From: Labia minor
Lineage: Eukaryota > Arthropoda > Insecta > Dermaptera > Spongiphoridae
Direction: 5' to 3'
DNA length: 64,000 bases
Assembly (NCBI GenBank): GCA_963082975.1
Contig: OY720346.1
Location: 23,182,720 to 23,246,719, forward strand
Below, one piece after another: positions 42,222-56,000 of the stretch. Below the pieces are notes generated by a model. That model made no database searches, was not told where the DNA came from, and was given only the letters and a program-made list of their open reading frames with translations. Position 1 is the first letter of the stretch. The number at the start of each line of letters is the position of its first letter. Made by a program: the position numbers and the translations under genes.

Positions 42222-44719
42222 GTTAAATGTATAGTTAAATTAGTGGTTATTCGTTTTAGCGTAAATCGACGGTTGTCTTAATTTCTTATAAAAAGTCCCA
42301 AATTAGTTAATTCATCATATCATATGAATATTGTTTTTTTTTTAATTGTGATTTCTAAAATACTCTTTGTTAATATTATTTTGTCTTGTTTATTTTTCCA
42401 ATTTCTTTATATTCGTATTTATTTTTTGTATTCCTATTTATAATTATCAATATTCTATTTAATTTTTTAAATTTTTTTTAAAAAGAGAATCATAATCGAA
42501 GTTTTAAATATTCTTGAAACTTATATAAATTATTAAAATTAATAACCAGGCATCATCTTCCCCATTTATCATAGAAATAATGTTTTATATAACAAAAAAT
42601 GTTCCATAAAATTTTCAAATTCAATTTTACAGTTTTGTCTATGTTTATGTAAATAGTAGTTTTTCTTTATCCAAAAATAATACTAAAAATAATTTATATA
42701 GGGTTAAATAAATAAATAAACAACAAATAATATTTCTTTGAGTCAATGAAAGAAAACCATTCTTGCATTGACTCAGTCTGTGTGCATTACATTATTTTAT
42801 GTAATTTTGAATAATTCACCTTTTTCTAATACAAACCTGTACATTTCTTAAAATAAAACATATTTATGCTGTTGACCTTATTTACTCATTATGTTGTGGC
42901 ATTATACTTAAATGATTTTTACTAAATCAGATAAATTTATATTTTATTGTATTACACGTAGAATCGGAAAAAAAATAATAGTGTGTTTTTCATGAACGGT
43001 TTATTAAAGTCAAAAAAAAAAAATTATATGAATGAATGTTTGCGTTTAATATGACGAAACAAAGGGAATACTAAAGGAGTAACAAAGCGGTGATGGAAGA
43101 TAATAAAAAATAAATAAACAATAAATATTTAAAGAATAGCTACCAAACTGTTCTAATTACTTTTATTTTTTGTTTGTACTTATTATATTAAATGTGTATA
43201 TTATGATAAAAATTAAGAAGTTGGAATATATATATTCACAGACATACACACACAACTCAATTTTTTTTATTTTAAGAGGGAAGAGGTATAATCAAGCATC
43301 GAGTCTCACTCGGTATCTTTAATTTGTATATTATGTTATATATTATAACTCCCAAAAATTATAATGAAAAATAGATTAAACATATTAAATTATGTTATTA
43401 AATTAAACACGATTTTATCACTAATTAAATACTTTAAAAAATCCAATATAAAAAAGTAATAACTAAAAGTCATGGAGGAAATGTTTTACTTGACATATAA
43501 ATATAACATTTAATTTATGGATAAAAAATTAAATTAAAATTATATATATATATATATTATTAAAATAGAAAATTTCGATTTGGTTAATCCCTAACTTAGA
43601 GAATAGTGAGAAATTTATTGCTTAATTTTTGTATAATTCCTCTTGTTTATAAAAATAGCATCAATTTTAGTCATAATTTTGTATTAACGTAATATAATAC
43701 AGGAATACAGGAAGTTATAATCTAGCAGCTTCGAGATGATCTACGCCTCCAAAACATTTATACGAATATCCAAATTGGAGACTGTTTTGAATAATCTTAT
43801 ATATATATATATATTTGGAAGCGTAGGTCCAAAGTAGATGGATAGTAATTTCTGTTACTATGATCGAATTGAAAACAACCTTCATCACATATTGTATTAT
43901 TGTTCAGAATAAAATTTAATTATTCGTTTAATAATTATGTTAATAAATGTAATTGTATGAATATGTAATATGAATTAAATATTATTTTCTGTCTACGATC
44001 TTATAGACAACTGAGTATGTTTAATAAATTCATTCAATTCAAATATTATAATAAAAAATATATGAAAATATATATTATTTTTATTATTTTAGCCTTTATT
44101 ATTCTTTTTAGGTATTTATATATAATCTGATTTTATTTGATTTTTTAGAAAATTTGAAAAATTAAAATTTCTCTTTATTAATTATATTTTGTTCTAGTAA
44201 AATTGTAAGATATGTATATGTTTGCATGAAAATGTTCCTCTTTTAATCAAATATTAGGGTGAACATATTGTATAGTGACAAAAATTGTACATTGTAATGT
44301 CAAAAACGGGACTGTGTTAAAAAAATGAAGATTTGAGAATTAGCAGGGGTTTATGGACATTTTATTTGTATGCCATTATAACCTTGATATATATTCTGCA
44401 TAAATAATTCATAGATAAACATATATATCATATAAATATACTAATTTTACAAACGATTATTTTATAGTGACAGAACCGATACAAAAATTTAGTTAGAATA
44501 ATTAAATCTTGTGTAACTTGTTAAAAATATCCTAAAGCAATTTAAAAAAACTCAAGGTCATCAATTTAATTGTTGTATAAATTTAATATAAAATAATTAA
44601 AAATTGTTTTTTACTAATGTTTCTAATGTTTAATTATTTATAAACAATAATAATTATTCACATTTAATTGTACTGTGACCATTTGTTAACCTTTTTATTT
44701 GTAACATTAGTATTTGAAT
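42222..44719. other. AT-rich intergenic region
   Basis: No supported gene. Contains (TA)n runs near 43545 and 43798-43816 and a (CA)n patch near 43240. Short open frames are chance products of low GC. Confidence 0.6.
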
Positions 44720-47560
44720 AACTTAAGAATCTATCTATCTCTGTAGCTCTTCGGAACTCGAAAGTTCTTGGCCGCAGCAACCACACTTCTCCAAGAGTCC
44801 CTATTCTGAGCCACAACCCTCCAATCCCTATCCTCTCCCATCTCTCTCACGTCCCTTCCTACATTTTCCACCCACCGCGTCCTTGGTTTTCCAAGCGGGC
44901 GTTTCCCACTCGGTCTCCCCCATTCGCCATTCTTTCCTCCCCATTCTAGCCACGTGTCCTGCCCACCGCAGCCTTCTCGATTTTATAATTCTAACTATAT
45001 CTGGAGATGCGTAGAGGTCATGCAATTCCTCGTTATGCAGTCTCCGCCATTCCCCGGTGACCTCATCTTTCTTTGGCCCATAAATGCTTCGCAGAATCCC
45101 ATTCTCAAATACTCTAAATGTATTCTTGTCACCTAAGGTCATAGATCATGCCTCACATCCATATAATACAACCGGTAAAATAATTGTTTTATATATTTTA
45201 ACTTTTATCCCCTTTGATAATAATTTTGACGCAATAAGCCCCTTTAGGGCATGATAACAGCCGCTTCCCGATTGTAACCTCGATTTAAACTCTTCCCGAA
45301 TATTATTATCTTTCGTTATTACAGAACCTAAGTATTTAAATTTTTCTACATTTTCAAATTCTATATCTTGTATGTTAAGACTTTGTGCGTTAATACTATT
45401 CCTCTCTGTTACTAAATACTTTGTCTTAGCAATATTTATTTCCAGCCCTACCTCTTTTCCTGCTTCGATTAATTTTTCTACGCTATCTTTAATTACAATT
45501 GCCGAATCTCCTATTATATTTAAGTCGTCTGCGTAACCTAATACTTGAATTTTTTTGTTTAATTCGATTCCGTTTGACCTCTCCCCAATTTGTCTAATTA
45601 CATATTCCAGAACTAAATTAAATAAAATTGGTGATAATGCGTCTCCTTGCTTTAACCCATTTAGAATTTCGAAAGTTTCTGATAATTGATTCCCGCATCT
45701 TACTGTTCCTTTACTACCTACAGGACAAATTTGAATCATACGTACTAGTTTTTTTGGAATTCCCATTAAGATCAAGATTTGAAAAAGTTTTTCCCGGTCT
45801 ATTGAGTCATATGCTTTTGTAAAATCTACAAAAATTTGGTGAACAGAGATATTGAATTCGCGTTTTTTTTCTAATATCTGCCTTAATGAGAATATCTGGT
45901 CTGGTCTATCCTGAGCACACACTGATATTCTCCTAATATTTCCTCTGCATATGGTCGTAATTTCATTGAGATAATATTCGAGAGAATCTTATACGATGTC
46001 GTCAAAAGAGAAATTCCCCTGTATTTATTGCAGTTGGTTCTATTTCCCTTCTTAAAGAGTGGGATAATAAGTGTCTCCTGCCATTCTAATGGCATCTTTT
46101 CCTTATGCCAGATCGAAAGAACTAATTTGTGTAAACACTCTACTAAAGGTTTTCCTCCATATTTGAATAATTCTGCCAGGATCCCATCAATTCCTGTAGC
46201 TTTATTATTTTTAGATTTTCCTATTATCATTTCTACCTCATGTAACATAGGTTCTTCGAGTTTAATTTCCACTGAGTCTACCGTTAAGGTTTCTGATCTA
46301 TTACCTAGATTCGAATTTAATAATTTTTCAAAATAGTTCCTGTCCGTCTGTTTTTAAATTATTATTAGAATCTCTAATTAAGTCTAACCGTGCCTGATAA
46401 CCCTTTTTAATATTTTTAATTCCCATGTATAGATCTCTACTACTCTTGTTGCGGTTACTTTCTTCTATTTCTAATATTTTATTTTTTAGACTTTTACTTT
46501 TTTTGTTCCTAATGATTTTCGTCACTATTTTCCTGTTATTAATATACTCCAATCTATCTACTTCGCGTTTACTATTAACCCATTGAAATTTAGCTTTTTT
46601 TCTAACCTCTATTACTTCTAAACATTCCTCATCGAACCATGGTTTACGCTTTTTGTTATTCTTAAAACCTATACTATTTGAAGCAGCCATTTTAACATTT
46701 GTTTTTATTTTTTCCCATAATTCTTCCGGATCCTTCGCCTCGTCATTCCCTTCAAGGATTAAACTATTAAATCTATTTTTGATTTCGACCTGATATTTTA
46801 ATTTATGTTCCTCATTTTTAAAATTATCTAAATTGTATCGTATTTGATTAATTTCTCCTAACTTCGTGTTACGCGTCGAAAGCCGTTCTCTCAATTTTAT
46901 TACAAGCAAATAATTATCCGAATCACAATCTGCCCCTCTATAAACTCTGACATCCAGAATATTAGACTGGCGTCTTCGGTCTACCAGAACATGATCAATT
47001 TGATTACATGTTTTTCCGTCTGGTGAGCTCCATGTACCCTTATGAATATTTCTATGCATAAAAAAAGTGCTTTTTATTATTAAATCTTTTGTGGTCGCAA
47101 AACTTATTACCCTAACCCCATTGTCGTTGCTTGTTGGAGACTATATATGGTCGAAATATTTCCTCTTTCCCAATTTTGGCATTAAAATCACCTAATATTA
47201 TCTTACTATTATAATTTGGAACCTGATCAATTATAGCTTCTAATTTCTCATAAAATTTATCTTTAATTTCCTCATCTTTATTTTCTGTAGGTGCATGCAC
47301 ATTTATTAATGACATATTATAAATTTTTCCTTTGAGTACTAAAATAGATAACCTATCATTTAAGAATTCTATACTTTGAATTGCGGTAGCTATTGATTTT
47401 CTAATAATAAAGCCCGTTCCAAGTTGACGCCTTTCAGATCTGCCGTATAAGCAAATATACTGTCCAGTATCAATCCTTCCTTCCCCAACCCACCTTATTT
47501 CCTGTAAGGCAACTATATTTTATATCTAAATCATATTTTTTAGTTTCCATTATTAAATTT
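44720..47560 (-). mobile_element. nearly full-length RTE-like LINE, frame-broken
   Basis: The minus strand reads, in order, an apurinic-endonuclease domain (47520-46850: INVHAPTENKDEE, LGDFNAKIGKE, QIDHVLVDRRRQS), a linker, a reverse transcriptase (46272-45146: DFTKAYDSIDREKLF, GLKQGDALSP, GYADDLNIIGDS) and a C-terminal region (45142-44731: [14 protein letters not shown]). Breaks: frameshifts near 47110, 46330 and 45900, and a TGG to TGA nonsense change near 45145, between YGCEA and the following SMTLGDKN segment. The 3' end abuts a short CTAT-type repeat at 44731. The domain order and the endonuclease/RT wording are those of RTE-type elements often annotated 'craniofacial development protein 2-like'. 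The clade is a recollection, not a computed result. Related 3' pieces lie at 28186-28610 and 19310-19630. Confidence 0.85.
45146..45922 (-). pseudogene. LINE reverse transcriptase core, intact over 258 codons
   Basis: This is the longest intact frame of the LINE. It holds the RT palm motifs: A box VDFTKAYDS, B box GLKQGDALSP.LFN and C box YADDL with both catalytic Asp, followed by the thumb-like GYADD...TKYLVTER segment. It starts after a frameshift near 45900 (the upstream frame, 46272-45883, carries the fingers with GIDGILAELFK) and ends at a premature TGA. The catalytic residues are intact although the element as a whole cannot make a full protein, which suggests a moderately recent insertion. 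Confidence 0.8.
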
Positions 47561-47953
47561 TTGAATGCCCCTGGTAACTTAAGAATACATTTGTAAATTG
47601 TATGCTTTAAAAATTTGAAACGAAGACAATAAGCACATGTCATCATATAAATCAAGATTAAAATATATATTTTGTTATAATATTCCGTATTATAATTTGT
47701 CAATTTTGCTAAATATATATATTATGTAAAATTATTTGAACTTTAAGTTAAGAGAACAAGCGAAGGAAGAATGCTCTTTATATATATACATGTATATAAT
47801 ATTATATTCAAACTTTTAAATTATACATTTTATGTTATGACATTTTTCATTCTTTTTTATTTATTTAATAATTATTAATATTGTAATGTTTCTTCATGAT
47901 ATAGAAAAATTTGTTTGAGGTTTGTCCCGTAATAGTCCCCTATAATATACATC

Positions 47954-48023
<70 letters not shown>

Positions 48024-49582
48024 CTGGTACACATATTTATTTATGTCATCAGAAAACAATTATGAAATTTATTCCGCCTTGTCTATCTTCTAAACTCTGT
48101 GTTCTAAACTAATAAATGATAAAATATACATGAATATAAAAGTAATTGTATAATATATTTTTAATCAACTTAAAATATATCATAAGAAAATTCTAAAAAA
48201 TTTGTTTAAGAAAATTTGTACTAAAAAAATAAAAATATATAATTAGTTAATTAATGAAAATCATTAAAAGATAAAAAAATCTATATTTTAAATTAAATTA
48301 ATATAGTTATTTATAGTTACATTTATATAGGTCATTTAGATTTTTTATATTTATCTAGGGACTTAAGTTTTTTTTAAGTTGTGTTGTAGACATTCAATCA
48401 TTATATTTATTTACTTTTATAATTTTTCATCACTACAATACATAATATACAATGCATTAATTAAATTATTATAGAATTCAATTATATTTTTTAATTCATG
48501 ACAATGACTTTAAAATAGGTAAAGTATTATTTTCATATATTTCCAAGTGGATGAAAATTAACCTTAACTTGTAACTTAACTTTCAATCTAATAAACATAA
48601 TTTAACTTATCTTTAAATTTATATTATTTAATATATATGGTTAAAGTAGAAGTTTTAAGTTTTATTATTTTTGCTTATTCTAGCTTTTTGTGAATTAACA
48701 GAAATGAGCATTTTAAACAAATATAAAGTTGTTTACTTTAAAAATTTTTATTTTGCTAATTAGTTATTTGTTTGAATAAGAATAGACTCACATCTTAGAT
48801 GACATTCTTGACACATGTTTTTTTATTTGTGACAATATTTTTTGTTTAAAATTAATATAATTTAAATAGAATTATTTAGATTAATATTAAATCACATACA
48901 ATAACTATCAACTGTAAAGATTTAAAAAACTTTATATTGAGAAATTAGGTAATCTAATAATGATTTTATTGAAGTCCAACTCTTAACAATTATATTAAAA
49001 TTAAAATTTTTTTAACCCACACTCTTTTAATTATTAGTATTTTAATTTTAATCATTATGTCTTTCTAATGTTCTCAACTGTTCTTATTTAATTTCAATTG
49101 AATAATTTCTAATTCCTGAAACAAAATAAAATTTGAACTATATCTGACAGATATTCTAAAACAATATCATTTAATTTCTTCAGTTTATTATTATTTATTT
49201 AATATATTTTTTCTTCCGGATCATTTGAAAATCAGTAGTTATTTTAATGAAACATATAATAAAAATATACATATCTAAGATAATTAAAATGAATTTTTTT
49301 ATTCTAAATTACTAATAATTCTAATATTATTTAAGATTTTATCTTTTGATCATAATATTTGTCCTTGTTCAATTATGTCTATCCTCATGAGCATCTTTAA
49401 ATAAAATATTAACCGACCCCGCAAAAACGGCTCATTGCCAAAAGGCACAGTCGCCTTCGTTTCTTAGGAATACTTTCATGATTTCATTATTTGACATATT
49501 CTATCAAGTTGTTAATAATTATAATTTTTCAACTTTTAGGGATACGATGTCATATTTATTTCTTATTAAACTGTGATCTATC
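47561..49582. other. intergenic region upstream of the PIX gene
   Basis: AT-rich. 49375-49470 contains a GC-richer patch (ACCGACCCCGCAAAAACGGC), and a TTTTAG acceptor-like site stands at 49534-49539, so a non-coding first exon of the PIX gene may lie here. No coding frame is supported. Confidence 0.45.
47959..48018. repeat. compound (TA)n(GA)n microsatellite
   Basis: About 30 bases of alternating TA run directly into about 27 bases of alternating GA. Pure units; a likely length polymorphism. Confidence 0.95.
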
Positions 49583-52500
49583 ATGGACTCTCTTTATTTA
49601 GTTCAAGCAATATATCATTTTAAAGGGAAAAACAACGATGAGGTATTTCATTTATTATTTTTATTTTAATTTAAATAAATTGTAAGATAATTTTCTTTAT
49701 AATAAACTTTGAACATAATAAAATAATAGTTTTATAACGATTTATCTCATAGAAAAATATCTATTATTTAATACAAATTGAAATTTTTTAATTTAACTAA
49801 ATTTACATTCTAAAATAATACATTTTTATTTCGTTTAAAAAATGAATTATTTTTTTATTTTTTGTAAACATTTTATTAAATATGATTAGGATAATGACAT
49901 TATGTATCCAATGTGACTAAAAATAAACCAATCTGAGTTCCACAGCTGTCATAGATAAATTTAGCTTGTGCTAATGTCTATATGTATGTTAGCTCTGTTT
50001 TAAGAAAGGGGACGTGATCTCCGTTTCTCAGAGAGAAGAAGGTGGATGGTGGGAAGGCACTTTAAATGGACAAACTGGATGGTTTCCTTCCAATTATGTT
50101 TCCGAATATAAAACAGGTAATTTTCATTATTATTCATATATTTTCGATTTTATTTATATTACAACTAAACTTTTACCAGAAGCAGGAGCGGTGTTATCAC
50201 CGAAAGGAGCAACTGTTTCTCATTCTATTAATCGAATTCCTGCAGAAATGTTGGCTCAACAACGTTTATACCGAGCATTGGTTGTTCAAGATCTTTGTGA
50301 ATCAGAAAGGGCTCACGTTGCAGAAATGCAAACTCTTCAAGATAATTATTTGACACCACTTGAACAAGCTGATATGTAAGTAATATTCTTTATAATTTTA
50401 TTTTTTAAATTAAATTTATATATATATTAAATGATTAAAAAAAAATCGACTAAATTATAATAAATGGCTTAATTATTTTATTGTAATAATAATATAACTT
50501 TATTTTTCTTAGACTTACTCCTGCTGAATTTCGTCAATTGACTGGAAACTTTAGTCAAGTGATTGCAACCCATCAACAACTCCTGGCAGGATTAGAAGAA
50601 TGTATTGGAAGACCTGGACATGAACAGCGTGTTGGTCGCCTCTTTTTAACAACGGCACCTCGTGCAAAACAGGCCCATATTGCTTATTGTGCTGCACACC
50701 CTCGTGCAGTAGCTGTACTTGATAAATTCAAGTAAAATAATTTAAAATTATTTAATATTTAAATAATTCTAAATTTGTTGTATATTTTTATTATTTGATT
50801 TTTTTAGGGAAGCTCTAGGAACTTGGATGGAATCCCACGGTGCAGCCGTTCCTGGCCTTTTAGTGCTTACTACAGGTCTTTCTAAACCTTTTCGACGGTT
50901 AAGTAAATATGCTGCCATGCTTCAAGAATGTGAACGACATTGTGAAGAAAACCATCCGGATCGCGGAGACACCCAAAGAGCAGTAGCTGTGTTTAAAGAA
51001 TTAGCGGTACAAACTTTTTTTGTTATGACAAATAATTTCATAAATAATTCTAATACAATAAAAATTATATTTATGACTTTTCAATTCAATATAATTTAAT
51101 TAAATTTAAATTTTAGTCATCATGTGCAGCTACTCGACGTCAAAAGGAACTTGAACTTGAAGTACTTGTTGGAGGAGTTCGTGGTTGGGAGGGCGAACCT
51201 CTCTCCTCTCTAGGCGAAATTATGCATATGGGTAGTGTTGCTGTAGGCCCGGATCATCGAGATCGATATTTAGTCCTTTTTCCCACTACATTACTTGTTT
51301 TGGGAGTTAGTCCCAGAATGTCAGCTTGGCTTTATGAAGTATTAATTTTGGATATAATATAATTTTGCAAATTTATCAAATAATTTTTAATGTTTTTTAG
51401 GGCAAGTTACCACTCAGTACTATTACTGTGAATAAACTAGAAGATTCCGAAAATTATAAAAATGCTTTTGAAATCTCAGGTAATTTTATTAACTTTTACT
51501 AAATTTTTTTGATTAGATTTAATAATTATTATAAACATATCAAAAACTTTCAAAACCTAGCAATATATTCATCTTTTATAAAACAATATTGACACACAAT
51601 TTATATATAATTATTCTTTCATAAAACTATATATATTTATTAATGGTTATTCTTTTTAGGAACACTTATTGAAAGAATTGTAGCAGTATGCCAAACAAAA
51701 GATGATCAATCATCTTGGGTTGAAATTCTTCAAAAGCAGATACGTGCTGTTCGAAGCCAATCAGCATCATCAACACCAACTCATGTAAGTGCAAGTCCTT
51801 ATGCAACAGGCTTGGCTCGCTACTTTGCCAAACTAGTTCACGATGGTATTTTAACGAGAGGAGTACTTAAAAAACTTCTATATCCTGAATTAATCAATGC
51901 AGCAAAAGTGATCCGTGTTCTTGGAATACGTATCCGACGATCTCATCGTGTTGAATGTGTAATCTTTCCCAAACCACAAGAAGCAACTGTCTCATTTGTT
52001 CCATCTACACCTGATTCATCTCCCCCAAGATCCCAATTAACTCGACAAAATGCCCAAGAAGATTCTGATTCTGACGAAGGAAGTTGTGATACGGATCCTC
52101 TAGGTTATATTCGATATTATAGTCCTTCTGAAGAAAATAATTATAATATCGCCCAATGTGTTTCTTTAAATTTTGAAAATTGCGTGGAACTTCCAAAGAC
52201 TGAAAGTTATTGTTCGACCAAATATATAGAATGTACAAATTCATTAGAAAAACCGTTGGTATCCTTATCTGCACAATCTAGTTTTGAAGTTCCATCTAAA
52301 AAAGATGATAAAGGAGCTTGTTGGGATCTTTCGAGACTCGATTCACATTCACCACTTCCTGCTCTTTCGCGCACTCTACGTCGTCCTCGATTAAGTGAGC
52401 AGGATCTATTTACATCTTGTCAACCTGTTGGAAGACATAGAAGCCTGCCTCCTGAATTTCCAAAAGAAACAATTACAAGACATGCTGTTTGTTTAGCTAT

Positions 52501-53008
52501 ACCTGCTCAAGCTTTTCCAGCACCTCCCGCTCTTACAACATCACTTTTTGCTCTTAATATTGATGAAGGAACAGAAGATTCATTTAGTGATATTGATCCT
52601 ACATTACGGACAAGTGTTTATAGTTTAGACATCGGAGTTGGTCTAAACACACCAGCGACTAATAGTGATTGTGAAGATCGTGTCGATATTAACTTGAGAC
52701 AAGATAGCCTTGAATCAGAAGCTTCTATTCGCACTGTTCGAGCTGCAGAAAATGCTACTAATAATGCTTATTGTGTTAATTTAGTTCAAAGTGTATCTTG
52801 TCGAACATCAGATTCTGGATTGGCTATCTCGACTCCACCTCCTACTCCTCCACTTACACCAGCTCCATTTTCGAACACTCAAGGAATCTACAGAGCAGGA
52901 TTATATGCACATTGGTGGCTGAAGACTCGTATTCCTGCTTCATGGGCTCAATCGACAGGCAAGGCACCACTCTGGCACGAAGAAAAGTTTCGCTTTTTTA
53001 CGATATGA
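49583..53008 (+). CDS. ARHGEF7: PIX gene, read-through isoform with a unique C-terminus
   Basis: If the donor at 51784 is not used, the frame of exon 8 stays open for 407 more codons to a TGA at 53006-53008, giving an 815-codon product that shares SH3, DH and PH with the canonical form. The tail begins VSASPYATGLARYFAKLVHD and continues with a helical, basic segment (LKKLLYPELINAAKVIRVLG), an acidic Ser patch (EDSDSDEGSCDTD), long Ser/Pro-rich parts (TPPPTPPLTPAP) and an end rich in aromatics (GLYAHWWLKTRIP). Composition is codon-like and clearly GC-richer than flanking introns, so this does not look like chance. It would lack the GIT-binding motif and coiled coil. I recognise no named domain in it and do not recall it from vertebrate PIX. 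Confidence 0.7.
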
Positions 53009-56000
53009 AATTATTCTCTACCTTTAATCATTTTAACTTTCTTAATTTGATTAAAATTTAATTGCCCAAATTTTTATTCTAAAATACGAATAATTAAAAA
53101 TTTATCTTGACTAACATAATTTTTAAATTTGAAATTTCTTTAGAGAGAAAAAACGCTTCTTAGTTAATTAGCTTTAGTTTCTTAGCTTGGGTGATTTTTT
53201 CGTTGTTTATTATTTTTGACCTTGACAAACCATTTTCATAAGGTGTTTCTCTCATACTGCAAGATTTTGTCGCGTGTGTGTGTGCCTTGTCTGCCTGTTA
53301 GCTCTAACGAGATTGTCCCACCACCGTCTCTTCAAACCTCTACTTTTTTTTCGCTTTTTAAATAACGAATTGAGTATGAAACTAACAACTTAAATTTCCA
53401 TACATATGAATTGGTAAAATATTACTTCATTCAAGCCTATACATAAATTCTTAAGTTTATTAAAAAAAAATGCTAATAGTCAAAACTTTGTAAATAATTA
53501 ACCATGTTTTAAGAAATTTTTGATCAAAATAGTGGCAATATATATTTAAAAGATAAATAAATAACAACTTCTGAAGAAAATTAATAAATTATGTATTTTT
53601 TAAATAAATAATCATTACCAACAATATTTATTTAAACACACATAAATATATTAATTTCTTCTTGAATAATTAATTAATTTTCAGCCGAAATAATTTATAT
53701 TAATTTAAAATGCAAATCTATTACGATTAAAATATTTTTAATTTCGATATTTAAAAAAATATATTTAAATAAACTGGGATAATCCTAAAATAATTATTTT
53801 TTAATATTACAATTTATTTGATTATAAATAATTTTATAATGATTGTTTCTAGTTGGGACCGACTCCGCCGCCCCCACCTCGAGCAGTGAGTCTATCAGGA
53901 ACCCCACCTCCCCCTCCTCCTCCACCACCCCCTGCTCCCCCAAGGCCAAATTCCCCCCGTCGAGGAGAACCTAGTTCGAGTAGCAACGTTACAAATCGAG
54001 GTTGGACAATGTCTTGTCTACGACCTGCTCCTCCTCTACGCCCTTGTTTGGCTCCAGGAGGAAGAACTTCGTGTGCTATCTCCTCTACTGGCATTAGAAA
54101 TAGTAAGTGGTTACTTTGATCCTATATATCTATTTTAGTTTAAATATCTGTTTATTCATTATTTATTAATATTAGGTGATGCAACTGCACGTAGTTTTGA
54201 AGAAGATGCTCAAGTTCTCCGCGTGATTGAAGCCTATTGTCGATCTGCTAATCATTCCCGATTTACTATGACCTCTGGTACAGGTGAGTACTCGGTTTTT
54301 TCATTACCATGCTTAATTATCTGATGAATTTATTTCTCTTTTTTCATTCTTCCTTTTTTTAAAAAACTAAAATATAAATCAAATGAAGGATCTCAATTAG
54401 GGACATTTAATTATATATATATATTATCTATATATAAATGAGAAGAGGGCTTCTAATATTCTTAATCTTTTAACTTGGTGTTCTAACTCAAATTGGCTTG
54501 TCTGACTTCACCATTCTAATTATGAAATCAGAAGCAGAGTGCATGAATATCTGTTGGAAATTGTTGCTCATCTCTTTGGCTGAATTCTTATTGTATATAT
54601 TTAATATACATACACATGGATCAAGCAGCACGGCTTAATTTTTCTTTTGGATGTTGGCTGGCAAGCAAACAGCTGTGTTTCTTCTTCAGCACGGCTTAAC
54701 ATTTCGGTGTCTTAGCGTTGGCTTAATTTGGATGAGGAAATCGATTTAAGTTTGCTGACCACGCGTGTCTGCATAGTGCCGGAGCTGACATCCCATGGAC
54801 CATCGGCACTTCAAGTGGGCACTCCAGCGCATCCGAACGTTACGACATCACTGCCACCTACAGGCGGAGGACTGGCGTCTTTGTCCGGGCAAACGGTCGG
54901 TCGGAGTAATTCCTCCACGACAACACAAGGCATAACCAAAACAACTCGAAAAAATATTCTTAGTTGGTTTTTGGAATAGGAATCAATTAATAAGACGAAT
55001 CTAATCTGTCTTATTAAATATATAAAAAAAATAAATTAGAAACTTGTTATTATTATAGACATTTTGCGGACCACACTCGCCAAAATTTAGTTTTGAGAAT
55101 TAATATAAACATAATTTTAGTTTTTCTATAATTTATTTTTAAATTAAGAAACCCAAATGTCCCCTTGTTAAATTTATCACGTGAGTTGACCCTCTGCCTG
55201 TTCTCCCTGACCTGGTTTATAGAAATTAAAAAAGAAACAAACAAATAAAACTATGAACAAAGAATTAAACATTTCAATATATATTCTTACAAAATTAATA
55301 AATTTAAACAAATTCAAAATGTTATAAAACTATTGTATAAAAATCTATCTATTATATATTTATATATATAACTTATATAAAACATAATATATTTTTGATA
55401 CATTCCCTAAATAAAATTTGATTACTCTTCCATTTGAAAATGAATATTGAAATGATTTTTAATATAAGTATATTTTTCAAAAATTTAATATATATAAAAA
55501 CTATTATTGTTTAACTGTATTAATTATTATTTTTATTATCTTTTGATTTTTGAATTAACTTTATTTAAAATGTAGAATAATTGTTTAGTGTTTATTTATA
55601 AGCTATAATTTTAAAAAAATACATTTAAAAGGAAAAACTTATTATAATATATATTATAATAAAATCTGAAAAATTTTTATTGAATTATAAAAATATATAA
55701 TTACTATAAATATAGGACGCTGACGTATCGTTTTCTACCAGGAATTTATTATTATTTTATTATATTAATTAAGTACAAAAAAAAAGAAATCATAAAAATT
55801 GATTTATTTTAAAATTATAAAAATAAATTTATTTATTTATTTTTATTCAATTAATCGATCTTAAATAAATAATAATAATCGAAGATGATTAAGAGTAACA
55901 AAACATTCCAAAATTAATTTAATGAGTCCGTCTTTTACAGTTTTTTCTTGTTCTGATGCCAAGCAAATTTTTCGTCTTTGTTTCATGACTCGTGTTTATT

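Noticed and set aside
53849-54094. 81-codon Gly/Arg-rich frame on the minus strand
   Set aside because: Shadow of the Pro-rich PIX exon 53853-54102; the poly-Gly is the reverse of CCN codons.
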